From: Prevotella sp.
GTDB taxonomy: Bacteria > Bacteroidota > Bacteroidia > Bacteroidales > Bacteroidaceae
Assembly: GCA_022781445.1 (NCBI GenBank)
Contig: JALETQ010000044.1
Span: 1 to 44,779 of the forward strand
Direction: 5' to 3'
Length of the DNA: 44,779 nt
The position numbers and the translations under genes are program-made. The notes below the pieces were generated by a model, which was given only the letters and a program-made list of their open reading frames with translations, made no database searches and was not told the DNA's origin. This document shows positions 27,095 through 35,718 of this stretch, piece after piece; the first letter of the stretch is position 1; every line of letters begins with the position of its first letter.

Positions 27095-27273
27095 ATAAAA
27101 TGTGTTCAGATGTGATGAGCGAGGATGCCATGATGCGCTCCGGCAAGGGTTGTCGGTACAGTGGAAGTGCATCATCCGCACAGCAGAACCTGCCGGCGGC
27201 TACCTCATTTCCCACCATCGAGCCGGTCCCGGCGGCTGTCCGAATCCCGGGAGGGCATCGCTCAAAATTGATT

Positions 27274-27304
27274 ACAAAGATAGGCGAAAAGGCAGGAACA
27301 GCAA
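27274..27304 (-). promoter_or_regulatory. Promoter of the rsfS-ftsH-cdsA operon
   Basis: On the minus strand TTG, 19 bases, then TATCTTTGT (27282-27274). This leaves a leader of about 170-180 nt before rsfS, long enough to hold a regulatory structure, though I do not recognise one. The remaining gap to the tRNA promoter shows no gene. Confidence 0.6.
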
Positions 27305-27551
27305 AATAAATTTGGAAATATTAAGCCGGCGTGCGGAATTAACGCCTGTCAGCCATGAATAACCGGACGGATTCCACCCTAATATCAGACAGACGAATTA
27401 CATACATCTGTCACAAGCGGACGAAATCCGGACGAAAGCGACACCAACAAGCGGAGGAGCAATTGCCGGCGGTTCGATGGCCGATTTGTGGTTAAGCCAG
27501 TGTAAAAACGCGAAAAGAAATGATAAAGCCGGCGATTTTTGGCGGAGAAAT

Positions 27552-27583
27552 TTGGAAAAACAAAAAAAACGTCGTAATTTTGC
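27552..27583 (+). promoter_or_regulatory. Promoter of tRNA-Gln
   Basis: TTG (27552-27554), 20 bases, then TAATTTTGC (27575-27583). Near-perfect Bacteroidetes promoter, about 40 bp before the mature tRNA start. Confidence 0.75.
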
Positions 27584-27626
27584 ACGTGAAAACCAAGACC
27601 TGCCTGCGTTTTCAAACATATTGCCT

Positions 27627-27697
27627 TGGGATATGGTGTAATGGTAACACTACAGATTCTGGTCCTGTCATTCTTGGTTCGAGTCCGAGTATCCCAA
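27627..27697 (+). tRNA. tRNA-Gln (anticodon CUG)
   Basis: 71 bases fold into a full cloverleaf: acceptor TGGGATA/TATCCCA, D stem GTGT/ACAC, anticodon stem ACAGA/CCTGT with loop TTCTGGT (anticodon CTG), four-base variable loop, T stem CTTGG/CCGAG with loop TTCGAGT, discriminator A. The U1-A72 pair is typical of tRNA-Gln. The 31-39 pair is an A-C mismatch. The 3' CCA is not encoded. Confidence 0.93.
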
Positions 27698-27705
27698 CGA
27701 CGGAA

Positions 27706-27743
27706 GGCGCAAGTAACCTTATTCGAGGGACTTGCGTTTTTTA
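27706..27743 (+). terminator. Intrinsic terminator after tRNA-Gln
   Basis: CGCAAGT (27708-27714) pairs with ACTTGCG (27730-27736), followed by six T. It begins ten bases after the tRNA. Read-through could feed the kinase gene at 27872, for which I see no strong separate promoter. Confidence 0.75.
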
Positions 27744-27871
27744 TTTGTTCTCCCAACAGACCTTTCCGACATTGCGAACGATTTCGGATCATCTTGGCTT
27801 TCAGTCGGAGCAGCATGGTCGTTCTCACCGGAAGGCTCTCGGGAAGGGACAAACAGAAAAGCCATTTCCCC

Positions 27872-28876
27872 ATGACAAGAAGGACAAACATTTGCGGCGT
27901 TGTTCAGAATGCCCTGCCGGCAACGATTATCATTCTCGTTTCCTACATCACATTTCAGGCTTTCTACAACCTGATTGCATTCAAATCGCTACTGCCTTAT
28001 ACCGATGCCGGCGATTTCTGGCGAAGCGTCATGCACAATCTCGTGCCGATGATTGCCCTCTTCGCCACAAACTTCACATTGGTCTTCAGGCTGAACCGTC
28101 TCCACAACATCGTCTATAAAATATTGACCGATGTCATCATCTCGTTTATCTTCCTCACGCTGATCAACCTTGCGTTTCTCTTTTATATGCATGACACGCC
28201 TTCCGCCCATGTCGACTGGGCAGGAACCACCTTCTGCAACACCTTTATCCTGATGGGCATCGAAATGTCTTTCTACATCAGTCATTACCGAAAGTCGCTC
28301 CAGCAAACGGAAGAATACAAACGTCGCGTGCTGATGTATCAGTACAATGCCCTCAAAGCACAGGTCAACCCCCACTTTCTCTTCAATTCTCTCAACATCC
28401 TTTACTCATTGATCAGTATCGACCGGCAGAAGTCGCGCCAGTTCGTCATGTCGCTTTCGGAGATGTACCGGTACATCATGACACAGCAGGACCGCGAGCG
28501 TACCTTGCTCGAGGACGAACTGCGGTTCCTTCGTTCTTATGTGGAAGTACTTGAAATGAGATATTACCATCAGTTCAAGGTGGAGATAAGAGGCGAAGAA
28601 TCGGTCAGGAAACAGGAGATAATTCCTTTTACCATGCAGCTGCTCATAGAGAATGTCACCAAGCACAACGTCATATCGCAACGCTATCCGCTGACGGTTT
28701 CGGTCAGGATTTCCGAAAATGCCATTACCGTCGTCAACCCCATCCGTCCACGGACATCAACCACCTCTACGGGAATCGGACTACGCTACATAACCGATCT
28801 CTACCGACAGTACGGAAAAGACTTCGTCCATTGCAACGACGGCAAGGTCTTTGAAGCCGTCGTTCCTTTTCTGTAG
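27872..28876 (+). CDS. LytS-type sensor histidine kinase (His_kinase family)
   Basis: 334 residues from MTRRTNICGVV. Four predicted membrane helices (about 16-34, 55-73, 86-106, 120-138), then the His_kinase domain with H168 in AQVNPHFLFNSLNILYSL, followed by a degenerate HATPase region: LLIENVTKHN (258-266) and TGIGLRYI (300-307). There is no large sensor domain, as in Bacteroidetes partners of LytTR regulators. A start at 27815 (MVVLTGRL) is possible but adds a charged, unstructured N-terminus. It is followed by its LytTR regulator 42 bp later. Confidence 0.9.
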   Translation: MTRRTNICGVVQNALPATIIILVSYITFQAFYNLIAFKSLLPYTDAGDFWRSVMHNLVPMIALFATNFTLVFRLNRLHNIVYKILTDVIISFIFLTLINLAFLFYMHDTPSAHVDWAGTTFCNTFILMGIEMSFYISHYRKSLQQTEEYKRRVLMYQYNALKAQVNPHFLFNSLNILYSLISIDRQKSRQFVMSLSEMYRYIMTQQDRERTLLEDELRFLRSYVEVLEMRYYHQFKVEIRGEESVRKQEIIPFTMQLLIENVTKHNVISQRYPLTVSVRISENAITVVNPIRPRTSTTSTGIGLRYITDLYRQYGKDFVHCNDGKVFEAVVPFL

Positions 28877-28918
28877 TGCCGTTTCATTACCCAGAACCTT
28901 TTCATAAAGCCGTCAGAC

Positions 28919-29689
28919 ATGAAGATGAAATACGCCATTATTGAGAACGAGCCATTCTCGCTCAAAAGTCTTCAACAAACGATTGCCGCACTGCGGCCAG
29001 ACTACGAACTGACTTTCACTGCCGAATCGGTGGAAGAAAGTATTGCCTTCTTCATGAGAAATCCTGCCGTTGACATCATCTTCATGGACATAGAGCTTGT
29101 TGACGGCAACTGTTTTGAAATTTTCAGCAAGGTCGAAGTCCGCACTCCGATTGTCTTTACTACGGCCTATGATACTTTTGCCCTACAGGCCTTCAAGGTA
29201 AACAGCGTGGACTATCTGCTCAAACCCATTCACGAGACAGACCTGGAACATGCCCTGCAGAAGCACGAACGTAGCCGAAAGACCGAAGACGAAAAGAGAA
29301 ATCTTGCCTTGTCATACGGCAAACTGGCACAGGCAGGCACAAAACACCGCATCCTGACCGTCAGCGGCGACAGTTATTCCTTCGTCGAAATCGCCGATGT
29401 CGCTTTCTTCGTCAGTGAAGACAAGTGTATTTTTGCCTACCGAAAGAACGGCGGACGGCGCCTGACGGCCCTGAACAACCTTTCCGAAGTGGAGGCTGTC
29501 GTCAACCCAAATGACTTCTTCAAACTCTCGCGCGACCTTGTTGTCAACATCTCCGCCATAGCGTCTGTGCACAAATTCTTTCACGGACGACTGTCGGTCG
29601 TCGTGGGAACCGGGTCGGAAGAACGCAAGGTCGTCGTCAGCACAGCACGACGCAAGGAATTTCTCGACTGGCTGGGCGGACAAAGCTAA
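28919..29689 (+). CDS. LytTR-family response regulator
   Basis: 256 residues. Receiver domain (1-120) with acidic E9/E11, phospho-acceptor D57 (IIFMDIEL), T86-T87 and K107 (YLLKPIHE). A C-terminal LytTR DNA-binding domain (about 145-253) carries ISVSG-like ILTVSGDSY, VAFFVSEDKC and FFKLSRDLVVNISAI. Normal length. It is co-directional with its kinase and with the lone receiver and adhesin genes downstream, which it may regulate; the target sites cannot be assigned. An alternative ATG two codons in (MKYAI) exists. Its stop codon lies inside the inverted-repeat element at 29685. Confidence 0.92.
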   Translation: MKMKYAIIENEPFSLKSLQQTIAALRPDYELTFTAESVEESIAFFMRNPAVDIIFMDIELVDGNCFEIFSKVEVRTPIVFTTAYDTFALQAFKVNSVDYLLKPIHETDLEHALQKHERSRKTEDEKRNLALSYGKLAQAGTKHRILTVSGDSYSFVEIADVAFFVSEDKCIFAYRKNGGRRLTALNNLSEVEAVVNPNDFFKLSRDLVVNISAIASVHKFFHGRLSVVVGTGSEERKVVVSTARRKEFLDWLGGQS

Positions 29690-29846
29690 ACCCAAACCGG
29701 TCATCAGAAAACTTGTCTTTCCTCTTGCCCGAAGAAGTGCGACATGCTTGTAAATGCCTGGCAGGCCGCTGGCGTTTCGGCAGATCACGGGAGGCTTTTA
29801 CAACACTTTGGTTTCAAAAATCTCTCATGACCGGTTTGGGGCTAAG
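29685..29846. repeat. 3'-flanking inverted-repeat element
   Basis: GCTAAACCCAAACCGGTCAT (29685-29704) and ATGACCGGTTTGGGGCTAAG (29827-29846) are inverted repeats with two differences, enclosing about 120 bp. The left arm contains the TAA stop of the LytTR regulator. It separates the regulator from the lone receiver gene. Confidence 0.75.
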
Positions 29847-29960
29847 GCAGTTCGTTCCCCGTTTTTTCCATTCGAGGAAACGAATTGGCGGGTTCGTTCC
29901 GATTCACTTGCCGTTTCATTGCCTTTCCGTTATTTTTGCTTCAACCCAAAGAGAACGACA

Positions 29961-30350
29961 ATGAAACGGAATATAAGTTATGTTGTGATGGGCAACGAAC
30001 ACTATACCGCACTGGAAATCGGAGAGAGGATACGCATCGCGCGCCCCGGCTATCGCCTGTTGGGCATGACGGAAGACTCGGAACAATCCACGGAGATGCT
30101 CGAAAACAACGACGTCGACCTGATTATCGCCGACATTCATCTGTCGGACGGCAACAGTGTCGATGCCATCCGTAAGTCCGGACGCACGCATACACCCGTC
30201 GTTCTTGCCACCCCCTACCGCAAGGGAAACCCCACGTATGGCGATCTGAATGTATTTGCCTATATGGTGAAACCCATCAGTGACGGCGAACTCATGAAGA
30301 TGATCGTGCAATTTGAGCAAAGCTATTATCAGAATACCAGTATCAAGTAA
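29961..30350 (+). CDS. Stand-alone receiver-domain protein
   Basis: 129 residues, a receiver domain only. Phospho-acceptor D58 is kept (LIIADIHLSDGN), as are T84 and K104 (YMVKPIS), but the N-terminal acidic pocket reads VVMGNEHY where the LytTR regulator has IIENEPF: one acidic residue is lost, so metal binding and phosphorylation may be altered. The helix pattern and the IELVDGN/IHLSDGN resemblance suggest it descends from the neighbouring LytTR regulator by duplication and loss of the DNA-binding half. It ends 11 bp before the adhesin gene and is probably co-transcribed with it. A role as phosphate sink or T9SS-linked regulator is only a guess. Confidence 0.8.
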   Translation: MKRNISYVVMGNEHYTALEIGERIRIARPGYRLLGMTEDSEQSTEMLENNDVDLIIADIHLSDGNSVDAIRKSGRTHTPVVLATPYRKGNPTYGDLNVFAYMVKPISDGELMKMIVQFEQSYYQNTSIK

Positions 30351-30361
30351 CACTTACCGCT

Positions 30362-33300
30362 ATGACAAAAGACGCGAAACTATTATCACTCTGCATGACA
30401 GTGATGTTGTCTGCCCCATTCTCCGGCATGGCACAACCAAAGGGATACCGTCAAGACGCCCCCTTTCCCCCCGTGAACCACATCATACAAGTCCGGCAAA
30501 CACCTCCTGTAAAGAAGGACGGAATGACAAAAGGGAATCAGTCCACCGTGGTGAGACCTGCGTGGACGGCACAACTCAACGACGAGAATGTGTTCCATCT
30601 GTTTACCGTCATCGACAACAACAAGGACGACGCGACATGGATTTTCTTCAAAGACGGCTACGGCTCCGGAAACACCTGCTACAAATACAATGCACAGGAG
30701 GCAGCAGACGACTGGCTGATTTCACCTTATATCGAATTGAAAGCAGGCACGAACTACAACATCAGGTTCCATGCACGCGCCAACAGCTCCTATTACAAAG
30801 AGACACTGAAGGTATGTGTGGGGACAGAACCTACCGTGGCGGGAATGGCGGCAGGACAGGTCATCCTTCCGTCTACCGAGATCGGAGGCGACACCGTATC
30901 CTTCTCCAAAACGTTCACGCCCGTCACCGACGGCAACTACTGCATAGGATTCCACGCCGAGACCGAGGCCGACCACAACCGTCTGTACCTTTACGACCTT
31001 ACCATTGAGGAAGGAGCCGTCAACGCCGCACCCGACGCGCCGACGGCATTGTCGGCTACAGCCGATGAAACGGGCGAACCGAGGGCGACACTCTCCTTCC
31101 TTCTTCCTCTGAAAGCGGTCGACGGAACGACACTCAACACCATTGACAGCGTACTCATCAGCCGGAACGGGGAAAGACTGACCGCACTGACGGGCGTTTT
31201 TCCGGGCAGCCGGCAAACCTACGAAGACAATCATGTGGTCCTTAACGGCAACAACACCTACACCATTGCCGCCTATGCCGGGAAGAACAAAGGCAAGGAA
31301 GCCGCGGCAACGGTCTTCGTCGGCGTGGACACTCCACAGATGCCGCAGGCTCTTGTCATCAAAGACAACAAGACCACCGTCGGAGCGGCATGGAGCAAAG
31401 TCACGGAAGGTGCCAACCACGGAAGAATCAATCCGGAAAGGATTGTGTACAAGGTGTTCGCCTTCGACGAACAGAACCGGCCGACCATCCCCGTGAAGGA
31501 GGTGACGGGCAAAACCGAGACACAGATCGAAGTGAACACCGGCGAAGGCCCGCAACGACTTTTACAGTATGCCGTGGCTGCAAGCAATGCGGGCGGACAG
31601 AGCGACTTCGTCTACTCCAACGCCTTCGTGGCAGGAGCACCCGAGGTGCTTCCGTTCCGCGAAAGTTTCAGCGTGGACGACCAGTCTGCCTTCAACCACT
31701 TTTGGTGGATGGACGGTGAAGGATCGGGCTACGGCTATGGTCTGTCCACCGTCGCCTTCGACCGCTCCTCATACGACGGAGACGGATCGTGCATCAAGTT
31801 CAACTCGGTGGCCTACAATGACAAGTTGAACTTCAAGACAGGGAAAATCAGGCTGGAAAACTCGGACAGACTGAAAGCCGTATTCAGCTATCGGTCCGAC
31901 GAAGCCAGGTTTGCACGCTTCAACCTGATGGCAGTCATGCCGGACGGCAATGCACTCCCGCTGAAGTCGTACTCTTTGGCTGAAGCTACCGAATGGACAC
32001 CGGTGCAGGTGGACCTGCCGTCTTATCTCGGACAACTCGACCATGTGATGCTTCAGTTTCAGCTGGAGGCAACCGGATCACCGGATGTTCCCCAAACCCT
32101 TTATATCGACAATGTAAACATTGCCGTGGCTTCCGGCAAGGATATTGCCATATCACTTGGCCTGCCCGGGAAGGCACAGCGAGGAAAGAAGACATCTCTC
32201 AAACTGAAGGTGAGAAACTACGGAAGTGACGAAGCCAAGGGATACACCGTCACGGTAAAGGCTGCCGATGAGCTGATCCTCAACACAAAGGTAGAAGAAG
32301 TACTGCCTCCGTTCAGCAACAGGGACATCGAAGTGCCGTTCACGCCGAACATCCTCCATGCAGGGGAACAGCTGCAGATTACCGCAGAGATAACTATGGA
32401 CGGAGACGAGAAGGCGGAAAACAACACAGCCTCCGGCTCCGTGAAGCTCTACGATTACAAAGGCGCACCGGTCGCCGGGCTGACCGGCATCCCCACATCC
32501 GAAGGTGTGCGGCTCTCATGGAACGCTCCCGAGGCCGTAAACGAGACCTTCACCGAGACGTTCGAGGACTATCAGCCGTGGATAATCGACCACATTGGCG
32601 AATGGACGGTCGTGGACAACGACAGAGAAGTGGTAGGCTCGCTCTTCAATGACCTCCAACTGCCGCACGAGCATGAGAAATATGCTTTCATGGTAACCAA
32701 CTTTGAACAAGACTATCAGGCAGGAAGCTATTTCCCGGGACACTCCGGCTACACCTTCCTCTCTTCCATCTATTGCATCAACTCCGACGGAACAGAACAC
32801 CGCCCCAACGACAACTGGCTCATCAGCCCCGACCTTTCGGGCAATGCGCAGACCGTCACTTTCCACGCACGCAATCATGACGGCTCGGACATTCTATTTC
32901 CCGAGAACATCCACGTCCTCTATTCCACTACCGACACCCGACTTGAAAGTTTTAAGCCGGCGGGCAGTTATGTCGCCGACAAAGGTGAATGGCAGGAGTT
33001 TTCCGCCCGGCTGCCGGAAGGCGCATTGTTCTTTGCCATCAGAAGCAAGAACGAGGCCGGCAAGAGCAACTGGCTCGCTCTCGACGACATCACATTTGAA
33101 CGCGGAACGGGCAATGTCGCCGGATACAACATTTACCGCGACGGCACTTTCCTTGCCATGATCAAGGACGTGACAGCCTTCACGGACAGAAGTGTCCAGA
33201 ATGGCGAACATCGCTATCAGGTGACCGCAGTTTACGCCAACGGAAACGAGTCGGCACCCGCGACTGTCATCGTCACCGTGACGACGAACATCAACCGGCC

Positions 33301-33433
33301 GATGGCAAATGGCGGACACCCGGCCGACATCTATGACATTTCAGGACGATTGGTGCGCAAGAACGCCACTTCGGCGGAAGGACTGAAACGCGGCATCCAT
33401 ATCGCAGGCAACAAGAAGTTTGTGGTAAAATAA
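30362..33433 (+). CDS. Large T9SS-secreted adhesin-like protein (cleaved-adhesin domains)
   Basis: 1023 residues. Signal peptide at 1-24 (ending SGMAQ). Two cleaved-adhesin-type domains: about 85-215, containing DDWLISPYIELKAGTNYNIRF, and about 735-900, containing NDNWLISPDLSGNAQTVTFH; both are the jelly-roll domains of gingipains and haemagglutinins. Between them lie fibronectin-like modules (about 225-430), a further jelly-roll-like region (435-590, FRESFSVDDQSAFNHFWWMDG) and a CARDB-like domain (600-690). A last fibronectin module leads to a T9SS sorting signal at the C-terminus (IYDISGRLVRK...GLKRGIHIAGNKKFVVK). No protease domain is seen. It probably binds host or biofilm ligands at the cell surface and is transcribed with the lone receiver gene. 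Confidence 0.85.
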   Translation: MTKDAKLLSLCMTVMLSAPFSGMAQPKGYRQDAPFPPVNHIIQVRQTPPVKKDGMTKGNQSTVVRPAWTAQLNDENVFHLFTVIDNNKDDATWIFFKDGYGSGNTCYKYNAQEAADDWLISPYIELKAGTNYNIRFHARANSSYYKETLKVCVGTEPTVAGMAAGQVILPSTEIGGDTVSFSKTFTPVTDGNYCIGFHAETEADHNRLYLYDLTIEEGAVNAAPDAPTALSATADETGEPRATLSFLLPLKAVDGTTLNTIDSVLISRNGERLTALTGVFPGSRQTYEDNHVVLNGNNTYTIAAYAGKNKGKEAAATVFVGVDTPQMPQALVIKDNKTTVGAAWSKVTEGANHGRINPERIVYKVFAFDEQNRPTIPVKEVTGKTETQIEVNTGEGPQRLLQYAVAASNAGGQSDFVYSNAFVAGAPEVLPFRESFSVDDQSAFNHFWWMDGEGSGYGYGLSTVAFDRSSYDGDGSCIKFNSVAYNDKLNFKTGKIRLENSDRLKAVFSYRSDEARFARFNLMAVMPDGNALPLKSYSLAEATEWTPVQVDLPSYLGQLDHVMLQFQLEATGSPDVPQTLYIDNVNIAVASGKDIAISLGLPGKAQRGKKTSLKLKVRNYGSDEAKGYTVTVKAADELILNTKVEEVLPPFSNRDIEVPFTPNILHAGEQLQITAEITMDGDEKAENNTASGSVKLYDYKGAPVAGLTGIPTSEGVRLSWNAPEAVNETFTETFEDYQPWIIDHIGEWTVVDNDREVVGSLFNDLQLPHEHEKYAFMVTNFEQDYQAGSYFPGHSGYTFLSSIYCINSDGTEHRPNDNWLISPDLSGNAQTVTFHARNHDGSDILFPENIHVLYSTTDTRLESFKPAGSYVADKGEWQEFSARLPEGALFFAIRSKNEAGKSNWLALDDITFERGTGNVAGYNIYRDGTFLAMIKDVTAFTDRSVQNGEHRYQVTAVYANGNESAPATVIVTVTTNINRPMANGGHPADIYDISGRLVRKNATSAEGLKRGIHIAGNKKFVVK

Positions 33434-33438
33434 CCGGC

Positions 33439-33559
33439 AAGCCCCAATCGGTCACCAAGGCTCGGACCAATCTGCCCTGCAAGCCGACGAGAGCTGTCGT
33501 GAACTATGGAATATGAAGAAAAAAAGACACTCTGCAGCTTCATGACCGTTTGGGGACTT
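33439..33559. repeat. 3'-flanking inverted-repeat element
   Basis: AAGCCCCAATCGGTCA (33439-33454) and TGACCGTTTGGGGACTT (33543-33559) form an imperfect inverted repeat enclosing about 90 bp. It starts five bases after the stop of the adhesin gene. Nothing is seen between it and the array at 33719. Confidence 0.7.
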
Positions 33560-33718
33560 AACATGACTTAACAGTATATTCCACTGCCTGCGAGCCGTGT
33601 TCCACACGTGTTCCGACCCTCCCGCCGCCCTGCCGGAAGGTGCCAAAAGGGGATTTCGGGAACAATACGGAATGTATTGACAATCAGAATCATACAAAAA
33701 TATCGGAAGATATACGGA

Positions 33719-33850
33719 AAACGATAGTACTTTTTGCATGAAAAGTACTATCGTTTTACTCAAAAAGTACTATCGTTTTGCCGGGAAAATACTATCGTCT
33801 CCCAAAGAAAGTACTGTCGTCTCCCCAAAACACTGTTTCGATAGCCCCGA
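33719..33850. repeat. 22-bp-period tandem repeat array with inverted first unit
   Basis: Direct units start at 33741, 33763, 33785 and 33807; the core is AAAAGTACTATCGTTTT, decaying to GTACTGTCGTCTCCCC, and a fifth degenerate unit may follow at 33829. The unit before them (33719-33740) carries the core inverted, AAACGATAGTACTTTT, so units 0 and 1 can form a 16-bp hairpin. It lies between the convergent adhesin gene (plus) and nhaA (minus). The rest, 33851-33978, shows nothing. Confidence 0.8.
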
Positions 33851-33978
33851 AAACATCAGACAGCACGGTTAAAATGTGTAATGTTTTCACAAAAACGCAG
33901 ATTTTCTTTATCTTCAAGCAGCCGGCAGATTCCGAACCGGAAGCAACGCTGTCAACCGACAATGCAAACATCAGCGGC

Positions 33979-35304
33979 CTAAGACCGGTTCCTGTCCAGC
34001 AACCGATACCCCACAACGGCACCGACAATGGAGGCAACGAAGATGCCCACTTTGGCATGGAGCAGATACCCGGACGGGCCGAATGCGAGGATGGCAATGA
34101 ACATGGACATCGTGAAGCCTATCGAAGAAAGGAATCCGAGGCCGGCAACGGTCCGCCAAGTCATCGAGCGGGAACGCCTGCCAAGCCCGGTTTTCTCGGT
34201 AATCCAGACAGCAAGGAGAATGCCTGAAGGCTTACCGATGAGCAAACCGCACAGCACACCCAACGCCACACGGTTGGAAAAGAGGGCATGGACATCCAAG
34301 TCCACGAAAGATATACCTGCATTCGCCAAGGCAAAGATGGGCATGATGACAAACGAAACGAAAGGATGAAGCCGGTGTTCGAGCTGTTGCAGCGGCGGAA
34401 TGGCGTGCAGCGAATCTCTCTGAACCTTGGAAAGGATGGCCAACTGGTCGGGTTCGAGCGTCCGGACGTCATTGGAAGCCGCGTTTTCAAACAGTCTTGT
34501 CAGCTTTTTGACGCGCGCCACGAAAGCAGCTTCGGGGATACGCGAATCGGCGGGGATGACCATGGCGGCCAAAACCGCCGAAATCGTGGCGTGAATGCCC
34601 GAAGTCAGAAACGAAACCCACACGCCTCCTATGCCGAGAACGCCATAAAACAAGACATTCTTGACACCCAGCCTGTTGCCGAGATACATCAAGGCAAGGA
34701 AACCCGCCCCGAGCGCGAGGTTGATGAAGTTGATCTGTGACGTGTAGAACAAGGCTATGACAACGACACTTCCCAGATCGTCGACAATGGCAAGCGTCGT
34801 CAGAAACACTTTGGCGGAAACGGGCACCTTGTCGCCCAACAGATGAACCACGGCAAGGGCAAATGCAATGTCGGTCGCCATCGGAATGCCCCACCCCACG
34901 GCCATGGGGGTACTCATGTTGAACAGCAAATATATCATGGCAGGAATAAACATACCGAAAACTGCACCGACAACCGGAAGTATGACCTTACGGAAATCGC
35001 GCAGCTCTCCGCCTATAAATTCGCGCTTGAGTTCAAGGCCGACCACGAAAAAGAACATCGACATAAAGCCGTCGTTCACCCAATGTTCGATGCTGAAATT
35101 CAAAAACGGATGACCATTGACCACAAAGCCCAGATGATTTTCAAGGAAATGCGCATATTCTTCGCTCAACGGAGAATTGGCAAGCAGCAGTGCCAGGACG
35201 ACAGATATACCCAACACGATTCCGCCCGACTTCTCCCGATGCAGGAATTGCAAGACTGAAACGGCAAGATGGTTTTCAATTTTCTTCTGAAAGCGTTCTC
35301 TCAT
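33979..35304 (-). CDS. nhaA: Na+/H+ antiporter NhaA
   Basis: Exchanges cytoplasmic sodium for protons, controlling pH and salt stress. 441 residues from MRERFQKKIENHL, with about twelve membrane helices. Family motifs: GGIVLGISVVLALLLANS, VNDGFMSMFFFVVGLELKRE, ATDIAFALAVVHLLG, the ion-binding pair in AIVDDLGSVVVIALFY, and LFSNRVALGVLCGLLIGKPSGI. The longer in-frame upstream stretch (to 35496) lacks family similarity and passes through the promoter region, so 35304 is taken as start. Monocistronic, divergent from the AT-rich gene. Confidence 0.96.
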   Translation of the reverse strand: MRERFQKKIENHLAVSVLQFLHREKSGGIVLGISVVLALLLANSPLSEEYAHFLENHLGFVVNGHPFLNFSIEHWVNDGFMSMFFFVVGLELKREFIGGELRDFRKVILPVVGAVFGMFIPAMIYLLFNMSTPMAVGWGIPMATDIAFALAVVHLLGDKVPVSAKVFLTTLAIVDDLGSVVVIALFYTSQINFINLALGAGFLALMYLGNRLGVKNVLFYGVLGIGGVWVSFLTSGIHATISAVLAAMVIPADSRIPEAAFVARVKKLTRLFENAASNDVRTLEPDQLAILSKVQRDSLHAIPPLQQLEHRLHPFVSFVIMPIFALANAGISFVDLDVHALFSNRVALGVLCGLLIGKPSGILLAVWITEKTGLGRRSRSMTWRTVAGLGFLSSIGFTMSMFIAILAFGPSGYLLHAKVGIFVASIVGAVVGYRLLDRNRS

Positions 35305-35353
35305 GTAATCAAACAAATTGTATATCACTTCCACCAACACGACGGGAGTTACT

Positions 35354-35362
35354 GCAAAGATA
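35354..35362 (-). promoter_or_regulatory. Promoter -7 element of nhaA
   Basis: TATCTTTGC on the minus strand, 50 bp before the nhaA ATG. No TTG is found at the normal distance. The divergent gap 35305-35718 otherwise holds only the -7 box at 35548. Confidence 0.55.
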
Positions 35363-35547
35363 CGAAAAACAGGCGGAATATCCGTCTTGCCAAAGTCAAA
35401 ACTACTCCGGCTTTCCGGCGGCATCAAGTCGCACCGCCGCCATACTGTGGGAAAACTAAAGGAAATGAAAACGAAGGATGCAGAAAACGAATTCACCCTC
35501 CTTGGGAAGAAATCACGAAAGAACGATCACTTTCTCTCGAAAATCGC

Positions 35548-35556
35548 TATCTTTGC
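35548..35556 (+). promoter_or_regulatory. Promoter -7 element of the AT-rich gene
   Basis: TATCTTTGC on the plus strand, 163 bp before the ATG at 35719; no clear -33 element. Confidence 0.5.
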
Positions 35557-35718
35557 AGATGGTGATAGTGAGCCTATGAGACTAAAAATCATTTTCACAA
35601 TATAAACAAAAGATGTGACAAGGTCTTTATTTAGTCAGACCCAAATACCACACACCTACAATTAAGTGACTTGCGTTATGTTACAATCAACGAAACAATA
35701 AAATTGCCAGACAAAGCT

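Noticed and set aside
27626..27871. Upstream start for the LytS-type kinase
   Set aside because: The longer frame would begin inside tRNA-Gln and run through its terminator.
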